In this document: piece after piece, positions 16,709 through 25,670 of the stretch
Layout: each line of letters begins with the position of its first letter
How positions within the stretch are numbered: the stretch's first letter is position 1
Assembly: GCF_004216555.1 (NCBI RefSeq)
Contig: NZ_SGWQ01000003.1
Coordinates: 234,146-298,145, forward strand
Source: Herbihabitans rhizosphaerae
GTDB taxonomy: Bacteria; Actinomycetota; Actinomycetes; Mycobacteriales; Pseudonocardiaceae
Direction of reading: 5' to 3'
Length of the DNA: 64,000 nt
Position numbers and translations under genes: made by a program
Notes under the pieces: generated by a model
The model's database searches: none
What the model was told of the DNA's origin: nothing
Seen by the model: the letters and a program-made list of their open reading frames with translations, nothing else

Positions 16709-18253
16709 ATGTCACACACAACGAACCACTCCGAGGCGGCCGATGCCGCCACGCCCTCGCCCCGTCGTTGGCGCGCGCTCGCCCTGCTCTGCATCGCCTA
16801 CTTCATGATCATCATTGACTCGCAGATCGTCGTGCTCGCGCTCCCGACCATCGGCGCCGAGTTCCACCTCGGCAGCGGCGGATCCTCCTGGGTGATGAGC
16901 GCATACCTGCTCGCCTTCGGCGGGCTACTGCTTCTCGGTGGCCGCACCGCGGACCTACTGGGTGGCCGTCGCATGTTCCTTGTCGGCACCGGCCTGTTCC
17001 TGTTGGCCTCGATCGCCTGCGGAATCGCCTGGACCGGACCGATCCTCATCGCCGCGCGGGTGATCCAGGGCGCGGCGGCGGCGATCATGGCACCGACCGC
17101 GATGGCGGTTCTGATGGCGACGTTCGCCGAAGGGCCGGAACGCAACCGCGCGATCGGGATCTGGACCGGCATGGGCGCGTTCGGCGCCACCGCGGCGCTG
17201 CTGGTCGGCGGAACGATCACCGAGGGCCTCGGCTGGGAGTGGATCTTCTTCATCAACGCTCCACTCGCCGGCCTCGTCTTGGTGGCCGGCCCTCGACTGT
17301 TGCCCGAGACCGCTGTCGGAGCCGGACCGAGGTCGCTCGACCTGCCCGGCGCGATAACGGTCACCGGCTTTCTCGTGCTGCTCGTGTTGGCTGTGGTGAG
17401 CGCGCCGTCCGCCGGCTGGGGCTCGGCGCGGACGCTGGGCCTGCTCGCGGCGGCGATCGTCCTGCTGGCGCTGTTCGTGGTGGCCGAGCGCCGAGCGAAG
17501 GCACCACTCGTGCCGCTGTCGACCTTGCGCAACGGCCAGTTGATCGGCGGCAACCTGATGACGCTGTTCGTCTGCATGTCGCTGTACGGCGGCGCCTATT
17601 TCATGTCGGTCTATGCCCAGGAGGTGCTTGGGTTCTCCCCGACTCTCTTCGGTCTCAGCACCGCGGTGTACGCCGTGATGTCCATCGCCGGGTCCAACCT
17701 GGCGGGTGCCCTGACCACCCGATTCGGCTATCAGAAGGTGGCCGTCGGCGGCGCGGTGCCGCTCACCGTCGGCCTGTTCCTCCTGTCCCGAGTACCGGTC
17801 GGCGGCGACTACTGGACCGACCTGCTGCCCGGCATGATCGTGTTCGGGTTCGGGATCGGCACGACCGTTGTGGCGAGTGCGATCGCCGCGCTGTCCAACG
17901 CCAAGCCCGACGAGTCCGGCCTGGCCTCCGGGATAAACAACTCCGTGTTCCAGATCGGCGCGGCACTGGGCATCGCCCTGTGCACCACGGTTTCGATCGC
18001 TGCCACCGACACCGGCGCTCCTGACCGGCGAGCCGGCCTGAACGAGGGCGTGCAGGCCGCGTTCGGCGCCGCCGCCGTCCTCGCGGCCGGCTGCCTCGTG
18101 GTGGCCATCGCCCTCACGGTGCGACAGGCGAGAGTGCGCGCGGGCACGAAGGCTTCAGACGCCGGTGCGCTGCCAGCGGTTGACCCGGTAGATCTCCCTG
18201 GCCCGGCGAGCGGCCGCGGTGAAAACCAAGGGGCGCAACGCTTTCGTGCGTGA
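16709..18253 (+). CDS. MFS transporter, DHA2/EmrB-QacA type (14 TM)
   Basis: This is a 514-residue drug:proton antiporter. The N-terminus has the DHA2 hallmarks FMIIIDSQIVVLALPTIGAE and SSWVMSAYLLAFGGLLLLGG, followed by GRTADLLGGRRMF (motif A) and RVIQGAAAAIMAP (motif C-like, antiporter). About 14 membrane helices fit the length. It probably exports a hydrophobic toxic compound or antibiotic. The divergent ECF sigma factor gene starts only 72 bp away and could control it (inference). No good ribosome-binding site is seen before the ATG. The last 99 bases overlap the convergent glycosyltransferase gene. Confidence 0.9.
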   Translation: MSHTTNHSEAADAATPSPRRWRALALLCIAYFMIIIDSQIVVLALPTIGAEFHLGSGGSSWVMSAYLLAFGGLLLLGGRTADLLGGRRMFLVGTGLFLLASIACGIAWTGPILIAARVIQGAAAAIMAPTAMAVLMATFAEGPERNRAIGIWTGMGAFGATAALLVGGTITEGLGWEWIFFINAPLAGLVLVAGPRLLPETAVGAGPRSLDLPGAITVTGFLVLLVLAVVSAPSAGWGSARTLGLLAAAIVLLALFVVAERRAKAPLVPLSTLRNGQLIGGNLMTLFVCMSLYGGAYFMSVYAQEVLGFSPTLFGLSTAVYAVMSIAGSNLAGALTTRFGYQKVAVGGAVPLTVGLFLLSRVPVGGDYWTDLLPGMIVFGFGIGTTVVASAIAALSNAKPDESGLASGINNSVFQIGAALGIALCTTVSIAATDTGAPDRRAGLNEGVQAAFGAAAVLAAGCLVVAIALTVRQARVRAGTKASDAGALPAVDPVDLPGPASGRGENQGAQRFRA

Positions 18254-19201
18254 CGCGCCCAGCCGCTGGCGCAGCCGCAGCGTGCGCCATTCCGGCAGCC
18301 GAGCCGCGTCCGGATACGAGCCGAACGCGAAGTCCACCAGCTCGTCCACCGGATCGACGTCCGCACGTCCCTTGTCGTAGGCCCGCCCGGCCCGCCGGAG
18401 CGCGTCCTTGGCGAGCACTCGCCGCACCCGCAGGTCCAGCATCGGCGCGTCCGGCAGCATGCCGTCGGCCCGCGCCAGCAGCGCCTCGTAGGCGGCCAGG
18501 CGCTGGCGCAGCGAGCGCACTCCGGCGGCCGGGAAGTCCTTGTCGGTCATGCTCGATCCGTGCACCCGGTAGTACGCCTGGTCCACCCCGCGCAGGTAGC
18601 CGACGTCGGCGTGCAGCGCCATCCGCATCCACAGTTCGATGTCACCGGTGTAGGGCAACTCCGGGTCGTAGCCGCCGACCTGATGGTGCAGCGACGTGCG
18701 CACCACGACCTCGGGTGAGGTGATGCAGCCGTCGCCCATCATGAACCGCCGCCGCAGCCACGAGTGTCCTTTGTAGACAGTCGTCCCGGTGACCATGGTG
18801 CGCGCGGTGGGCAGCGGCTCCGAGCCGTCCCAGTGCACCGGCCGGCCGTAGACGAACCCGACCTCCGGGTGCGCGTCCAGCAGCGCGACCGCCCGGCCGA
18901 GGGCGCCGGGGGTCAGCGCGTCGTCCGCGGACAGCAGCACGCAGTAGTCGCCGCCGGCCCAGTCGAGCAGGCCCTCGTTGTAGGTGGCGATGTGGCCCTT
19001 GTTCACCCGGTGCTCGATCACCGACACCCGGCTGTCCGCCGAGGCCAGGGACCGGGCCACGTCCGCGCTCCCGTCGCCGGACGCGTCGTCGATCACCAGC
19101 ACCCGCACGTCCACGCCCGGCTGGTCCAGCACGCTGCGCACCGCGGTCGGAAGCACGGAACCGTAGCGGTAGCACGGAATCACCACGTCCACAGTGGACA
19201 C
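18155..19201 (-). CDS. Glycosyltransferase family 2
   Basis: This is a 348-residue GT-A glycosyltransferase. It begins STVDVVIPCYRYGSVLPTA, then RVLVIDDASGDGS (donor binding) and VLLSADDALTP (DxD-like metal site, about residue 90). Later GGYDPELPYTGDIELWMRM carries the acidic catalytic-base region. I start it at GTG 19201, preceded by GAGGGGG at correct spacing. The start codon is embedded in a copy of the recurrent palindrome GTCCACNGTGGAC (19187-19199). It is the last gene of the polysaccharide operon, 14 bp after the DUF4082 giant, and its end overlaps the convergent MFS gene. Donor sugar unknown. Confidence 0.88.
   Translation of the reverse strand: MSTVDVVIPCYRYGSVLPTAVRSVLDQPGVDVRVLVIDDASGDGSADVARSLASADSRVSVIEHRVNKGHIATYNEGLLDWAGGDYCVLLSADDALTPGALGRAVALLDAHPEVGFVYGRPVHWDGSEPLPTARTMVTGTTVYKGHSWLRRRFMMGDGCITSPEVVVRTSLHHQVGGYDPELPYTGDIELWMRMALHADVGYLRGVDQAYYRVHGSSMTDKDFPAAGVRSLRQRLAAYEALLARADGMLPDAPMLDLRVRRVLAKDALRRAGRAYDKGRADVDPVDELVDFAFGSYPDAARLPEWRTLRLRQRLGASRTKALRPLVFTAAARRAREIYRVNRWQRTGV
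19187..19199. repeat. Recurrent palindrome GTCCACNGTGGAC (representative copy)
   Basis: This 13-bp palindrome occurs in perfect form at 19187-19199, 25536-25548, 33610-33622, 40290-40302, 41378-41390, 45694-45706, 50870-50882 and 63161-63173. Near copies with one changed pair or base occur at 879, 21250, 27109, 33889, 46468, 51481 and 63011. Most lie inside genes, often read in frame as S-T-V-D. The copy given here overlaps the start region of a glycosyltransferase gene. Function unknown. Confidence 0.8.
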
Positions 19202-19215
19202 TGATCCCCCTCGGG

Positions 19216-22200
19216 TCAGTTGAACACGATGTCGACCCAGTAGTTGGCCGCGTTGTAGGTGTCGGTCGGGAATGCGCCGCCGTTTCCGTAGCGGTACACG
19301 CCGTTTCCGGCGATTTCGGTGCTCGCGGGCGCGGTCAGCGGCCCATTCGTCCGATCGGCGGTGAAGTAGCCACCCGTATGGCCGTATCGCCCGGCGCCAG
19401 TGTGATACGAGACCACATACGTCGTACCGGATGTCACCGCCACGGGTGATGCGAACGTCAGGGTCTGCCAGCCGCTGGCCGACTCGCCGGTGAACGTGCC
19501 GGTGGCCAGCAACTGCCCGGCCGGCGACCACAGCGAGCCGGTGTGCGTCCCGGTGTCACCCTCGGTCTGGTAGAACCGCACCCCGGACACCGTGCCGTCC
19601 CGCGACGGGCGCACCCGCATGCCCAGCTCCACCGGCGAGTCGACGGCGGACGCGGCCGGCACGTCGGTCGGCCGGAACAGCGAGCACGGACACGCGCCGA
19701 GCGCACCGGTGGTGAACGTCCACACGTGTGCTGCTGCCATCACGTTGCCCTGCAGGTCGTTGCCCCGCACGGACGCGGTGATCTGCGTGGACGCCGGCAG
19801 CGACGAGTTCGACACGAAGATCGCGCTCCGCCCGTCCGGCGCCACCTGCGTGCTGCCCGCGATGCCGGATCCGTTGCCGCTCAACGAGAACTGCACGGTG
19901 CCCGGATCGACCGGCTCGGAGAAGTACGCGGTGACACCGGTGCCGACGGACACGTTGTTGGCGCCGGCCGGCGGCTCGGTCGAGGTGACCGTCGGCGGCG
20001 TGTTGTCCGCGCCGGCCGTGTTCACCACGACGTCGACCCAGTAGTTGTTCGAGTTGTGCGTGCTGGACGGGAAGCCGCCGCCGTACACGTACACGCCCTG
20101 ACCACCGGCGGCCGGCGAACTCGGCGCGGTGACCACGCCTCGGCCGGCGCCCGTGGTGGCGAAGTACGCGGCGTCGACGGAGTAGTGCCCGTTCGGCGCA
20201 CGGTAGGACACCAGGTAGGTGCGCCCGCCCTGGATCTGTACCGGCGTGGCGAAGGTCAGCGTCTGCCAGCCGCTCGCCGTCTCGCCGGTGAACGTGCCGG
20301 TGGCCAGCCGCTGGCCGGTCGCCGTCCACAGCGAGCCGGTGTGCGTGCCGGTGTTCGCCGAGGACTTGTAGAACCGCACCCCGGTGACCGTCGCGTTGAC
20401 CGACGCGGAGAACTTCACGCCGAGTTCCACGTCGTTCGGATCGGGAACGTCTTCTACCAGAGGATTCGCGCCGCGGAAGATCGTGCACGGGCACGGTGTC
20501 ATCGCGGTTCCGGTGGTGAAGCTCCAGGTCAGCGGCGCGGCCAGCGGGTTGCCGAACCCGTCGGTGGCGTGCACCGTCGCGGTGTAGGACGTGTTGGGCG
20601 CCAACAGGTTCGTCGGCGCGAAGGTCGCCACGTTGTCGTCGGTGCGCACCACTCCGGGCACGGTCGTGCTCCCCTGCCGCAGCGCGAACTGCACGCTCGC
20701 TGGGTCGACACCCTCGTTGAACGTGGTGGTGACGTTGCCGTCCAGATAGGCACCGGTCGCGCCGGACGCGGGTGAGACCGAGCTGATCGTCGGCGGCGTG
20801 TTGTCCGCCGTGTCGGTCGTGATCACCACGTCGACCCAGTAGTTGCCGCCGTTGTGCGAGCTGTCCGGGAAGCCAAGCCCGTAACGGAAAACACCGTTGC
20901 CACCGGTGACAGCGCCCGTGGCCGGCGCGGTGAGTGGCACAATTCCCGCACCCTTGCTATTAAAATAGCCAGGATCCACCGAGTAGTGACCGCTTGTCGT
21001 CGTGTAGGACACGATGTAGGTCTGACCAGCACGAATCTGGATCGGTGTGGCGAGATTCAGCGTTTGCCAACCGCTTGCCGACTCGCCGCTGAACGTGCCG
21101 GTGGCCAGCCGCTGCCCGCTGGTCGTCCACAGCGATCCGGTGTGCGTGCCGGTGTTCGCCGAGGACTTGTAGAACCGCACGCCGGTCACGGTGGCGTTCA
21201 CCGAGGTGGAGAACTTGGTGCCCAACTCCACCGCCGAGGTGTCCAGTGCGTCCACAATGGACGGTGTGGCGTTGCCGAACAGGGTGCACGGGCACTGCTG
21301 CGCGCCGACGGTGAGGTTCACCGTGCGCACCGCGCCCAGGTTCGCGCTGTCGTCGGACGCGCGCACCCGGATCGTGGTCGGCCCGAGCACGCTGGGCGTC
21401 CACGGGTAGGTCCAGGTGTCGGTGCCGGTGGCCCGCCGCCAGGTAGCGCCGTTGTCCACGGACACCTCGACGGCGCCGATCCGCCCGCCGCCGGCGTCGG
21501 TCGCGGTGCCGGTGATCGTGCGCGGCGTCCCGGCCGGCACGGTCGACCCGGCCGCCGGGGAGCCGACGTTCACGGTCGGGCCGGTGGTGTCGGTGGCCCC
21601 GGTCGCCGGCTGGATGCCGGGCATCAGCGTGCGCGGCTGGGATCCCATGTCCGCCAACAGGTTCACGGTCGCCTGCTGCATGATCGAACTGGTCGGCGCG
21701 TTGGGCGGTGCGCCGTACGGGTAGATGTGGTCGCCGTCCAGGCCCCACGCCCACTGCACGGTGCCGGAGCCGAACACCAGCGAACGGCTCTGCTGATCGC
21801 GGTACAGCGTCATCTTGTGCGTGGCCGGCCCGGAGCCGTACACGTTGCCGTGGTCCCGCAGCAGTTGCTCCGGCCCGACGGTCACGGTCGTCTCCGACAG
21901 CGGGACGGCGCCCGCCGGCCGGTGGCCGTTGTCCGGATCGACGTCCCACTCGTAGCCCAGCGTGCCGACCGGCAGCGTGGTCGTGGTGGTCGCGGTGGCG
22001 ATGGATGTGTTGCGCCAGAAGCGATTGCGGCCGTACTGGGCCGGCACCTGGATGGCGTCCGCCCGATAGCCGTTGATCATGAACAGTTGCCCGGTGAGCG
22101 CGTTCTCCGGGCGTCCGCCGTCCGACGGCGGCGAGGCCGTCGGGTCGCGCCAGGTGCCGGTCCACTCCGGATGCGGGTCGATCTTCGCGTTGACCTTGGT

Positions 22201-23232
22201 CTCCTTGTAGCTGACCAGGGTGCGGTGCGCCGCGTTGCCGGCGGTGATCGCGTTCTCGAACCGGGTCTTCCAGAACATCTCGTTGCCGGACAGGAACATC
22301 AGGTGCACGCCGGCCGCGCGGGCCTGCTCGATCGCGGTGCGCTGCGTGCCGGTCACGTACTCGTCGTGCCCGGAGGAGATGTACACCTTGTGGTTCAACA
22401 ACAATCCGGGATTGCGGTTGATGTCCACACTGGTCAGATAGCTGACGTCGTACCCGTTGCGCTCCATGAACCTGATCAGCGGGTACTCGGCGTTGAGGTA
22501 GCTCGCGGTGCCGCTCTGCCGGTGCGGGCGGTTGTAGCTGACCTTGTACGCGCGCCCGTCCGAGGAACCCGGCCAGCCGCCGCCGTACAGCGAGTACTCG
22601 TTGATCCCCGGGCGGTCGCCGTACATGTTGTACGCCTGCCAGGTCTGGTCGGAGGTCTGGATGACGATCTCGGAGTGCGAGGCGTCCGAGCGCACCACGA
22701 ACGGATACTGGCTCGCGCCCGCGCCGTCGTTGCGGATGAAGTTGGCCACGTAGAAGCCGGGCACCGCCGTGGTCGGAAGCTGCCAACTCGTTGACACGGC
22801 CCAGTTTCCGCAGTCCACGAGTCCGACGTTGGACTGGTAGGCGCACTGTGGCTGGTTCTGCGGCAGGTTCACGCTTGGCAGCAGCGTGGTGATCTGGCGC
22901 GCGCCGGCGCCGCCGTAGTAGCCGATCCGCAGGATGTCGACCTCGTAGTCGGTACTCGGCGTCTTGATCTTGAAGTCGAGCCGCTCGCCGGGTTGCACGC
23001 TGGCCTGTGTCGCGAATCCCTCGATGTCGCCGTAGTAGCTCTCCACGAACCAGCTGTCCCGCGGCGTGCCGGGTTTCGAGTTCTCGCAGACGATCGGGTT
23101 GGTCGGCGCGTCACACGGGCCGGCCGCGGCGAGCATCAGCCGCGCGCCGGTGCTTGCGGAGGGGATCAGACACAGCGACAACGCACACAGCACCGCGGCC
23201 GCGACGCCCAGGCTTCGTCCTGGGAGCTTCAT
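19216..23232 (-). CDS. Giant secreted protein: DMFase-beta-like domain, Ig-like domains and three DUF4082 modules
   Basis: This 1338-residue exported protein has a signal peptide in residues 1-42 (LGVAAAVLCALSLCLIPSAS). Residues about 45-550 resemble the large subunit of N,N-dimethylformamidase (IGYYGGAGAR, VYISSGHDEYVTGTQRTAIE, LSGNEMFWKTRFEN). An Ig-like domain follows at about 560-640. Three DUF4082 modules, each opening C-P-C and containing TGVRFYKSSANTGTHTGSLW or a close variant, start near residues 647, 914 and 1180 and are separated by Big_5-type Ig domains (P-P-T-x-S...). The ATG at 23232 follows GGAGGCGAAA, so a longer start at 23340 is unlikely. It lies between the acetyltransferase and the glycosyltransferase of the polysaccharide operon and probably binds or modifies surface glycan (inference). 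Confidence 0.88.
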   Translation of the reverse strand: MKLPGRSLGVAAAVLCALSLCLIPSASTGARLMLAAAGPCDAPTNPIVCENSKPGTPRDSWFVESYYGDIEGFATQASVQPGERLDFKIKTPSTDYEVDILRIGYYGGAGARQITTLLPSVNLPQNQPQCAYQSNVGLVDCGNWAVSTSWQLPTTAVPGFYVANFIRNDGAGASQYPFVVRSDASHSEIVIQTSDQTWQAYNMYGDRPGINEYSLYGGGWPGSSDGRAYKVSYNRPHRQSGTASYLNAEYPLIRFMERNGYDVSYLTSVDINRNPGLLLNHKVYISSGHDEYVTGTQRTAIEQARAAGVHLMFLSGNEMFWKTRFENAITAGNAAHRTLVSYKETKVNAKIDPHPEWTGTWRDPTASPPSDGGRPENALTGQLFMINGYRADAIQVPAQYGRNRFWRNTSIATATTTTTLPVGTLGYEWDVDPDNGHRPAGAVPLSETTVTVGPEQLLRDHGNVYGSGPATHKMTLYRDQQSRSLVFGSGTVQWAWGLDGDHIYPYGAPPNAPTSSIMQQATVNLLADMGSQPRTLMPGIQPATGATDTTGPTVNVGSPAAGSTVPAGTPRTITGTATDAGGGRIGAVEVSVDNGATWRRATGTDTWTYPWTPSVLGPTTIRVRASDDSANLGAVRTVNLTVGAQQCPCTLFGNATPSIVDALDTSAVELGTKFSTSVNATVTGVRFYKSSANTGTHTGSLWTTSGQRLATGTFSGESASGWQTLNLATPIQIRAGQTYIVSYTTTSGHYSVDPGYFNSKGAGIVPLTAPATGAVTGGNGVFRYGLGFPDSSHNGGNYWVDVVITTDTADNTPPTISSVSPASGATGAYLDGNVTTTFNEGVDPASVQFALRQGSTTVPGVVRTDDNVATFAPTNLLAPNTSYTATVHATDGFGNPLAAPLTWSFTTGTAMTPCPCTIFRGANPLVEDVPDPNDVELGVKFSASVNATVTGVRFYKSSANTGTHTGSLWTATGQRLATGTFTGETASGWQTLTFATPVQIQGGRTYLVSYRAPNGHYSVDAAYFATTGAGRGVVTAPSSPAAGGQGVYVYGGGFPSSTHNSNNYWVDVVVNTAGADNTPPTVTSTEPPAGANNVSVGTGVTAYFSEPVDPGTVQFSLSGNGSGIAGSTQVAPDGRSAIFVSNSSLPASTQITASVRGNDLQGNVMAAAHVWTFTTGALGACPCSLFRPTDVPAASAVDSPVELGMRVRPSRDGTVSGVRFYQTEGDTGTHTGSLWSPAGQLLATGTFTGESASGWQTLTFASPVAVTSGTTYVVSYHTGAGRYGHTGGYFTADRTNGPLTAPASTEIAGNGVYRYGNGGAFPTDTYNAANYWVDIVFN

Positions 23233-23296
23233 TTTCGCCTCCACGCTACGTACACGAACCAGGTTGTCTGCCCGATCGTCCGATGTGGACCCGCCG

Positions 23297-23899
23297 TTAC
23301 TTTTGTTGAGTGACAACGGATTCGCGCTTGCGCAGGCCACGTTCCAACGGTGACTCCACGTAACGCAGCAGGCACGCCGGACAGCGCAGATCGCCGTCCA
23401 GCCGCTCCCCGCACTCGCACACCCAGCCCTTCGGACGCGCCGGATTGCCCGCCACGAACGCGTGCGGCGGCACGTCGGCGGTGATCACCGAGCCGGCCGC
23501 CGCGAACGCGTACCGTCCGATGTGGACACCGCACACCACGACCACACCGGCGCCGAGCGAGGCGCCCCGGTCCACCGTGGTGGACACCAACTCCGCGGCA
23601 CTCTTGCGAATCGCCGCCCGCGGCCGCAAGTCGTTGGTGAACAACACGTTCGGCCCGAGGAACACCTCGTCGCCGCAGTGCACGCCGGCGAACACCAGCG
23701 TGCCGTTCTTCACCGTCACCCGATCGCCGAGCACCGCACCGCCCTCGACGAACGCGCCGTCGCAGATGTTGCAGTCACGACCGACCCGCGCACCGGGCAG
23801 CACGTGCGCGAACGCCCACACCCGGGTACCCGAGCCGACCATGTCGCTCTCGCACAAACCCTTGGGGTGCACGAAAACCCCAGTACTCACGGTCATCAC
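23297..23899 (-). CDS. WbpD/WlbB-like sugar N-acetyltransferase (hexapeptide repeat)
   Basis: This 200-residue left-handed beta-helix acyltransferase opens VFVHPKGLCESDMVGSGTRVW and AHVLPGARVGRDCNICDGAF, closely the pattern of UDP-2-acetamido-3-amino-glucuronate N-acetyltransferases (WbpD/WlbB), with LGPNVLFTNDLRPRA further on. After the helix comes a zinc-ribbon-like tail, C-x-C-G-E...C-P-A-C. It would acetylate the 3-amino group made by the neighbouring DegT aminotransferase. The GTG at 23899 is followed by ATG at 23896; both overlap the upstream stop (GTGATGA), so translation is coupled and either may be used. The exact sugar is inferred. Confidence 0.85.
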   Translation of the reverse strand: MMTVSTGVFVHPKGLCESDMVGSGTRVWAFAHVLPGARVGRDCNICDGAFVEGGAVLGDRVTVKNGTLVFAGVHCGDEVFLGPNVLFTNDLRPRAAIRKSAAELVSTTVDRGASLGAGVVVVCGVHIGRYAFAAAGSVITADVPPHAFVAGNPARPKGWVCECGERLDGDLRCPACLLRYVESPLERGLRKRESVVTQQK

Positions 23900-25014
23900 C
23901 GAATCGCCTCCGCCACCGCGTCGACCACCCGCTCCTGTTGCGACACGGTGATCTCCGGGAACAGCGGCAGCGACAGGATCTCGCCGGCCAGTCGTTCGGC
24001 TATCGGGAAATCACCGTCCCGGTGCTCGAGATGTGCGAAAGCCCCGGTCAGGTGCACCGGCGTCGGATAGTGGATGCCGGCACCGATTCCCTTGGCGTGC
24101 AACGACTCCAGCACCCGGTCCCGCTCGGCGACCCGCACCACGTACAGGTGCCACACCGGCTCGTTGCCCGGCAGCACCACCGGCGTGATCACCTCGTCGT
24201 ACGACGCGAGCAGCGCGTCGTACCGCTTGGCGGCCAGCCGGCGCGCGTCGTTCCACTCCTCCAGCAGGCGCAGCTTCGCCGACAGCACCACGGCCTGCAG
24301 GGTGTCCAGCCGCGAGTTCATACCGGCGACGGCGTGCTCGTACTTGCGCGGCGAACCGTGCTCGCGCAGCAGCCGCACCGCGTCGGCCAGGCGCGTCGAG
24401 GACGTCGTCACCGCGCCGGCGTCCCCGTACGCGCCGAGGTTCTTGCCGGGGTAGAAGCTGGTCGCGGCGATGTCGCCGAGTGCTCCGGCCGGCAGGCCGT
24501 ACCGGCGCGCGCCCTGCGCCTGTGCCGCGTCCTCCACGATCGAGACCCCGGCCGGCAGCACCGCGTACAACTGCTCGATCGGCACGGTCTGCCCGTACAG
24601 GTGCACGGGCAGCACGGCCCGGGTTCGCGGAGTGATCGCCGCGGCGGTGGCGTCCACGTCGATCAGCGCGGTGTCCGGATCGCAGTCCACGAGCACCGGG
24701 ACCGCACCGGTCCGGGCGACCGCCTCCGCCGTGGCGATGAACGTGTTGGCCGGCAGCACGCACTCGTCGCCGGGCCGGATGTCAAGCGCGCGAAGGGAAA
24801 GCTCGACCGCGTCGGTGCCGTTGGCCACCCCGACGCAGTGCCGCACCCCACTGAACGCGGCGTAGGCCTCCTCGAACTCGGCCACCTGCGGACCGGAGAT
24901 GAACGCGGTGCGCTCCAGTACCTCGGCCCACCCGGCCGCCACCTCGTCGGCGATCCGCACGTGCTGCGCGGCGAGATCCACCAGCGGCACCGGCGTACTC
25001 ACGATCTCGGTCAC
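23896..25014 (-). CDS. DegT/DnrJ/EryC1/StrS aminotransferase (WbpE/FdtB-like)
   Basis: This is a 372-residue PLP-dependent sugar aminotransferase. It has VPLVDLAAQHVRIADEV, GVANGTDAVELSLRALDI, the cofactor-binding VEDAAQAQGARR, and the Schiff-base lysine in TSFYPGKNLGAYGDAGA (about residue 188). The motif set matches enzymes that aminate C3 of keto-sugar nucleotides (WbpE, FdtB, DesV types). The GTG at 25014 is preceded by GGAGG at ideal spacing and overlaps the stop of the acetyltransferase gene upstream (GTGA). Together with the Gfo/Idh oxidoreductase and the hexapeptide acetyltransferase it would complete a 3-acetamido-sugar pathway; substrate inferred. Confidence 0.92.
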   Translation of the reverse strand: MTEIVSTPVPLVDLAAQHVRIADEVAAGWAEVLERTAFISGPQVAEFEEAYAAFSGVRHCVGVANGTDAVELSLRALDIRPGDECVLPANTFIATAEAVARTGAVPVLVDCDPDTALIDVDATAAAITPRTRAVLPVHLYGQTVPIEQLYAVLPAGVSIVEDAAQAQGARRYGLPAGALGDIAATSFYPGKNLGAYGDAGAVTTSSTRLADAVRLLREHGSPRKYEHAVAGMNSRLDTLQAVVLSAKLRLLEEWNDARRLAAKRYDALLASYDEVITPVVLPGNEPVWHLYVVRVAERDRVLESLHAKGIGAGIHYPTPVHLTGAFAHLEHRDGDFPIAERLAGEILSLPLFPEITVSQQERVVDAVAEAIR

Positions 25015-25670
25015 GACGCCTCCTGTCTGACCTGACGACCGGCCAGCCGGCGGGCCGGAACGCCGGCCCAGATCTGGCCGGCGGGAACGTCCTGGAGCAC
25101 GACCGCGCCCATGCCGATCACCGCGCCCGGTCCGACCGAGAGCCCTTCGCGGATCAGCGCGCCCGCGCCCACGTAGGCCGCCGTGCCGAGCCGCACGCCG
25201 CTGGCCAGCGCCGCCCGTCCGGCCAGCGTGACGAAGTCGCCGACCTGGTCGTCGTGCGTGATCAGCACGTGCGGCATGGCCAGCACGTGCGCACCGAGGG
25301 TCTGCCGTGCGGTGATCACCGCGCCGGCCAGCAGCACCGTGCCCTCGCCGAGTCGCACGCCGTCGGCCACCGACGCCGCCGGATGCACGATCGTGGCGTA
25401 CCGGCTCGGCGGCAGACCGAGCCGCCGCACCACGCGCAGCCGGCCGTCCGGACGGACCGGACTGGCCACGCACACCACGACGGCGGCACCGTCGTGCTCG
25501 TGCGCCAGCTCGCTCGCCCCGAGCACCGGCACACCGTCCACTGTGGACCCGTGTCGCGCCGGATCGTCGTCGAGACAGCCGATCGGCCGCCACACGTCGC
25601 CGAGCGCCCGGACCGCGGCGAGCACCTCGCGCGCCAGGCCACCCGCGCCGACGAGCAGCAGGTCTCTCAT
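25011..25670 (-). CDS. NeuD/PglD-family sugar O/N-acyltransferase
   Basis: This 219-residue protein has a Rossmann-like N-terminal part (MRDLLLVGAGGLAREVLAAV, about residues 1-75, with GCLDDDPARHG) and a C-terminal left-handed beta-helix built from hexapeptide repeats (VADGVRLGEGTVLLAGAVIT...HDDQVGDFVTLAGRAALASG). This is the layout of PglD, NeuD and PerB, which acetylate amino-sugar nucleotides. The ATG overlaps the stop of the upstream aminotransferase by four bases, so the two most likely act in sequence on one sugar. A copy of the GTCCACNGTGGAC palindrome lies inside the gene (25536-25548). Confidence 0.88.
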   Translation of the reverse strand: MRDLLLVGAGGLAREVLAAVRALGDVWRPIGCLDDDPARHGSTVDGVPVLGASELAHEHDGAAVVVCVASPVRPDGRLRVVRRLGLPPSRYATIVHPAASVADGVRLGEGTVLLAGAVITARQTLGAHVLAMPHVLITHDDQVGDFVTLAGRAALASGVRLGTAAYVGAGALIREGLSVGPGAVIGMGAVVLQDVPAGQIWAGVPARRLAGRQVRQEAS

